Origin: Pollenia angustigena
Taxonomy: Eukaryota; Arthropoda; Insecta; Diptera; Polleniidae
Assembly (NCBI GenBank): GCA_930367215.1
Contig: OV884058.1
Span: 214,562,208-214,626,207, forward strand
Direction: 5' to 3'
DNA length: 64,000 nt
This document shows positions 63,779 to 64,000 of the stretch, piece by piece (the first letter of the stretch is position 1; the number at the start of each line of letters is the position of its first letter). The translations under genes were made by a program, and so were the position numbers. Below the pieces are notes generated by a model. That model saw nothing but the letters and a program-made list of their open reading frames with translations, had not been told where the DNA came from and ran no database searches.

Positions 63779-64000
63779 ATACAACCATGTCGAATGGTCT
63801 TTTTTATGTAATATGAAACTTTTTTATTTTTCAAATGAGTTGTACAAATTTAAGTTTCATAAAGTCTCAAATTTCTTGGAAATACAAAGAAATTTGAGTA
63901 TTAGTTGAGCAGATGTGTAGGTGTTTAGAATTCTTAAAAAATCAAAACAAAAAAAAAATAACTTAATAAATATTTTATAGAATCAGCTAATTGCTCCTTT
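63779..64000. other. AT-rich end of window
   Basis: GAAATTTGAGTATT and AAATTTCTTGGAAATACAAAG segments only. No feature recognised. Confidence 0.4.

Overview
This is AT-rich eukaryotic DNA, best read as intergenic or heterochromatin-like sequence from a dipteran insect. A calyptrate fly is my inference, from the dispersed repeats that begin ATACCCTYCACCA and carry GTCCGTCTGTCCGTC, the 70-76 bp GT-AG intron-like intervals, the (A)ACAATGG start context and the TE families. I recognise no conserved host gene. Almost everything I can delimit is a transposable element (TE), defined by terminal inverted repeats (TIRs) and target-site duplications (TSDs) that I read directly. 

Layout. 0.7-2.6 kb: a TIR element carrying a decayed DUF7869-like transposase. 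3.3-5.1 kb: a hAT-type element with a second hAT MITE nested in a dispersed repeat inside it. 6.9-14.6 kb: a mariner-like transposase gene split by an element with TG...CA ends, which is itself split by a nearly full-length hAT (9567-13095) that holds another hAT MITE. 15.4-28.3 kb: MITEs of piggyBac-like (TTAA), PIF/Harbinger-like (TAA/TTA) and hAT (8-bp TSD) type, a Helentron end-to-end copy, a solo LTR with a visible promoter and poly(A) signal, and a SINE-like tRNA-derived segment. 29.1-31.7 kb: a four-deep nest with a perfect 90-bp-arm hairpin. 31.7-36.5 kb: a degenerate AGAGTTAGAGTA minisatellite interrupted by at least five separate insertions. 37.2-38.8 kb: small MITEs and an internally deleted mariner copy with both TIRs. 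39.1-44.0 kb: a TTAA-flanked element with two nested hATs. 47.4-49.2 kb: a hAT-type element containing a large inverted repeat. 49.3-49.7 kb: the best candidate for a genuine small host gene (minus strand, two exons). 51.0-52.8 kb: a long foldback with a non-LTR retrotransposon fragment in its loop. 53-60 kb: MITEs, a 2.7-kb element with CCAGTAGTCGGCA repeats, and a segmental duplication that carries a tRNA-Leu-like module in each copy; one copy supplies the empty site for a MITE in the other. 61-64 kb: a perfect hairpin between 158-bp direct repeats, a hAT transposase remnant and an 87-bp tandem array. 

The genes do not form a pathway. The region is an accumulation of successive insertions, and nesting plus TSDs give their relative order. 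All transposases are broken by stops or frameshifts, so the elements look immobile now. The long inverted repeats would fold into double-stranded RNA if transcribed.
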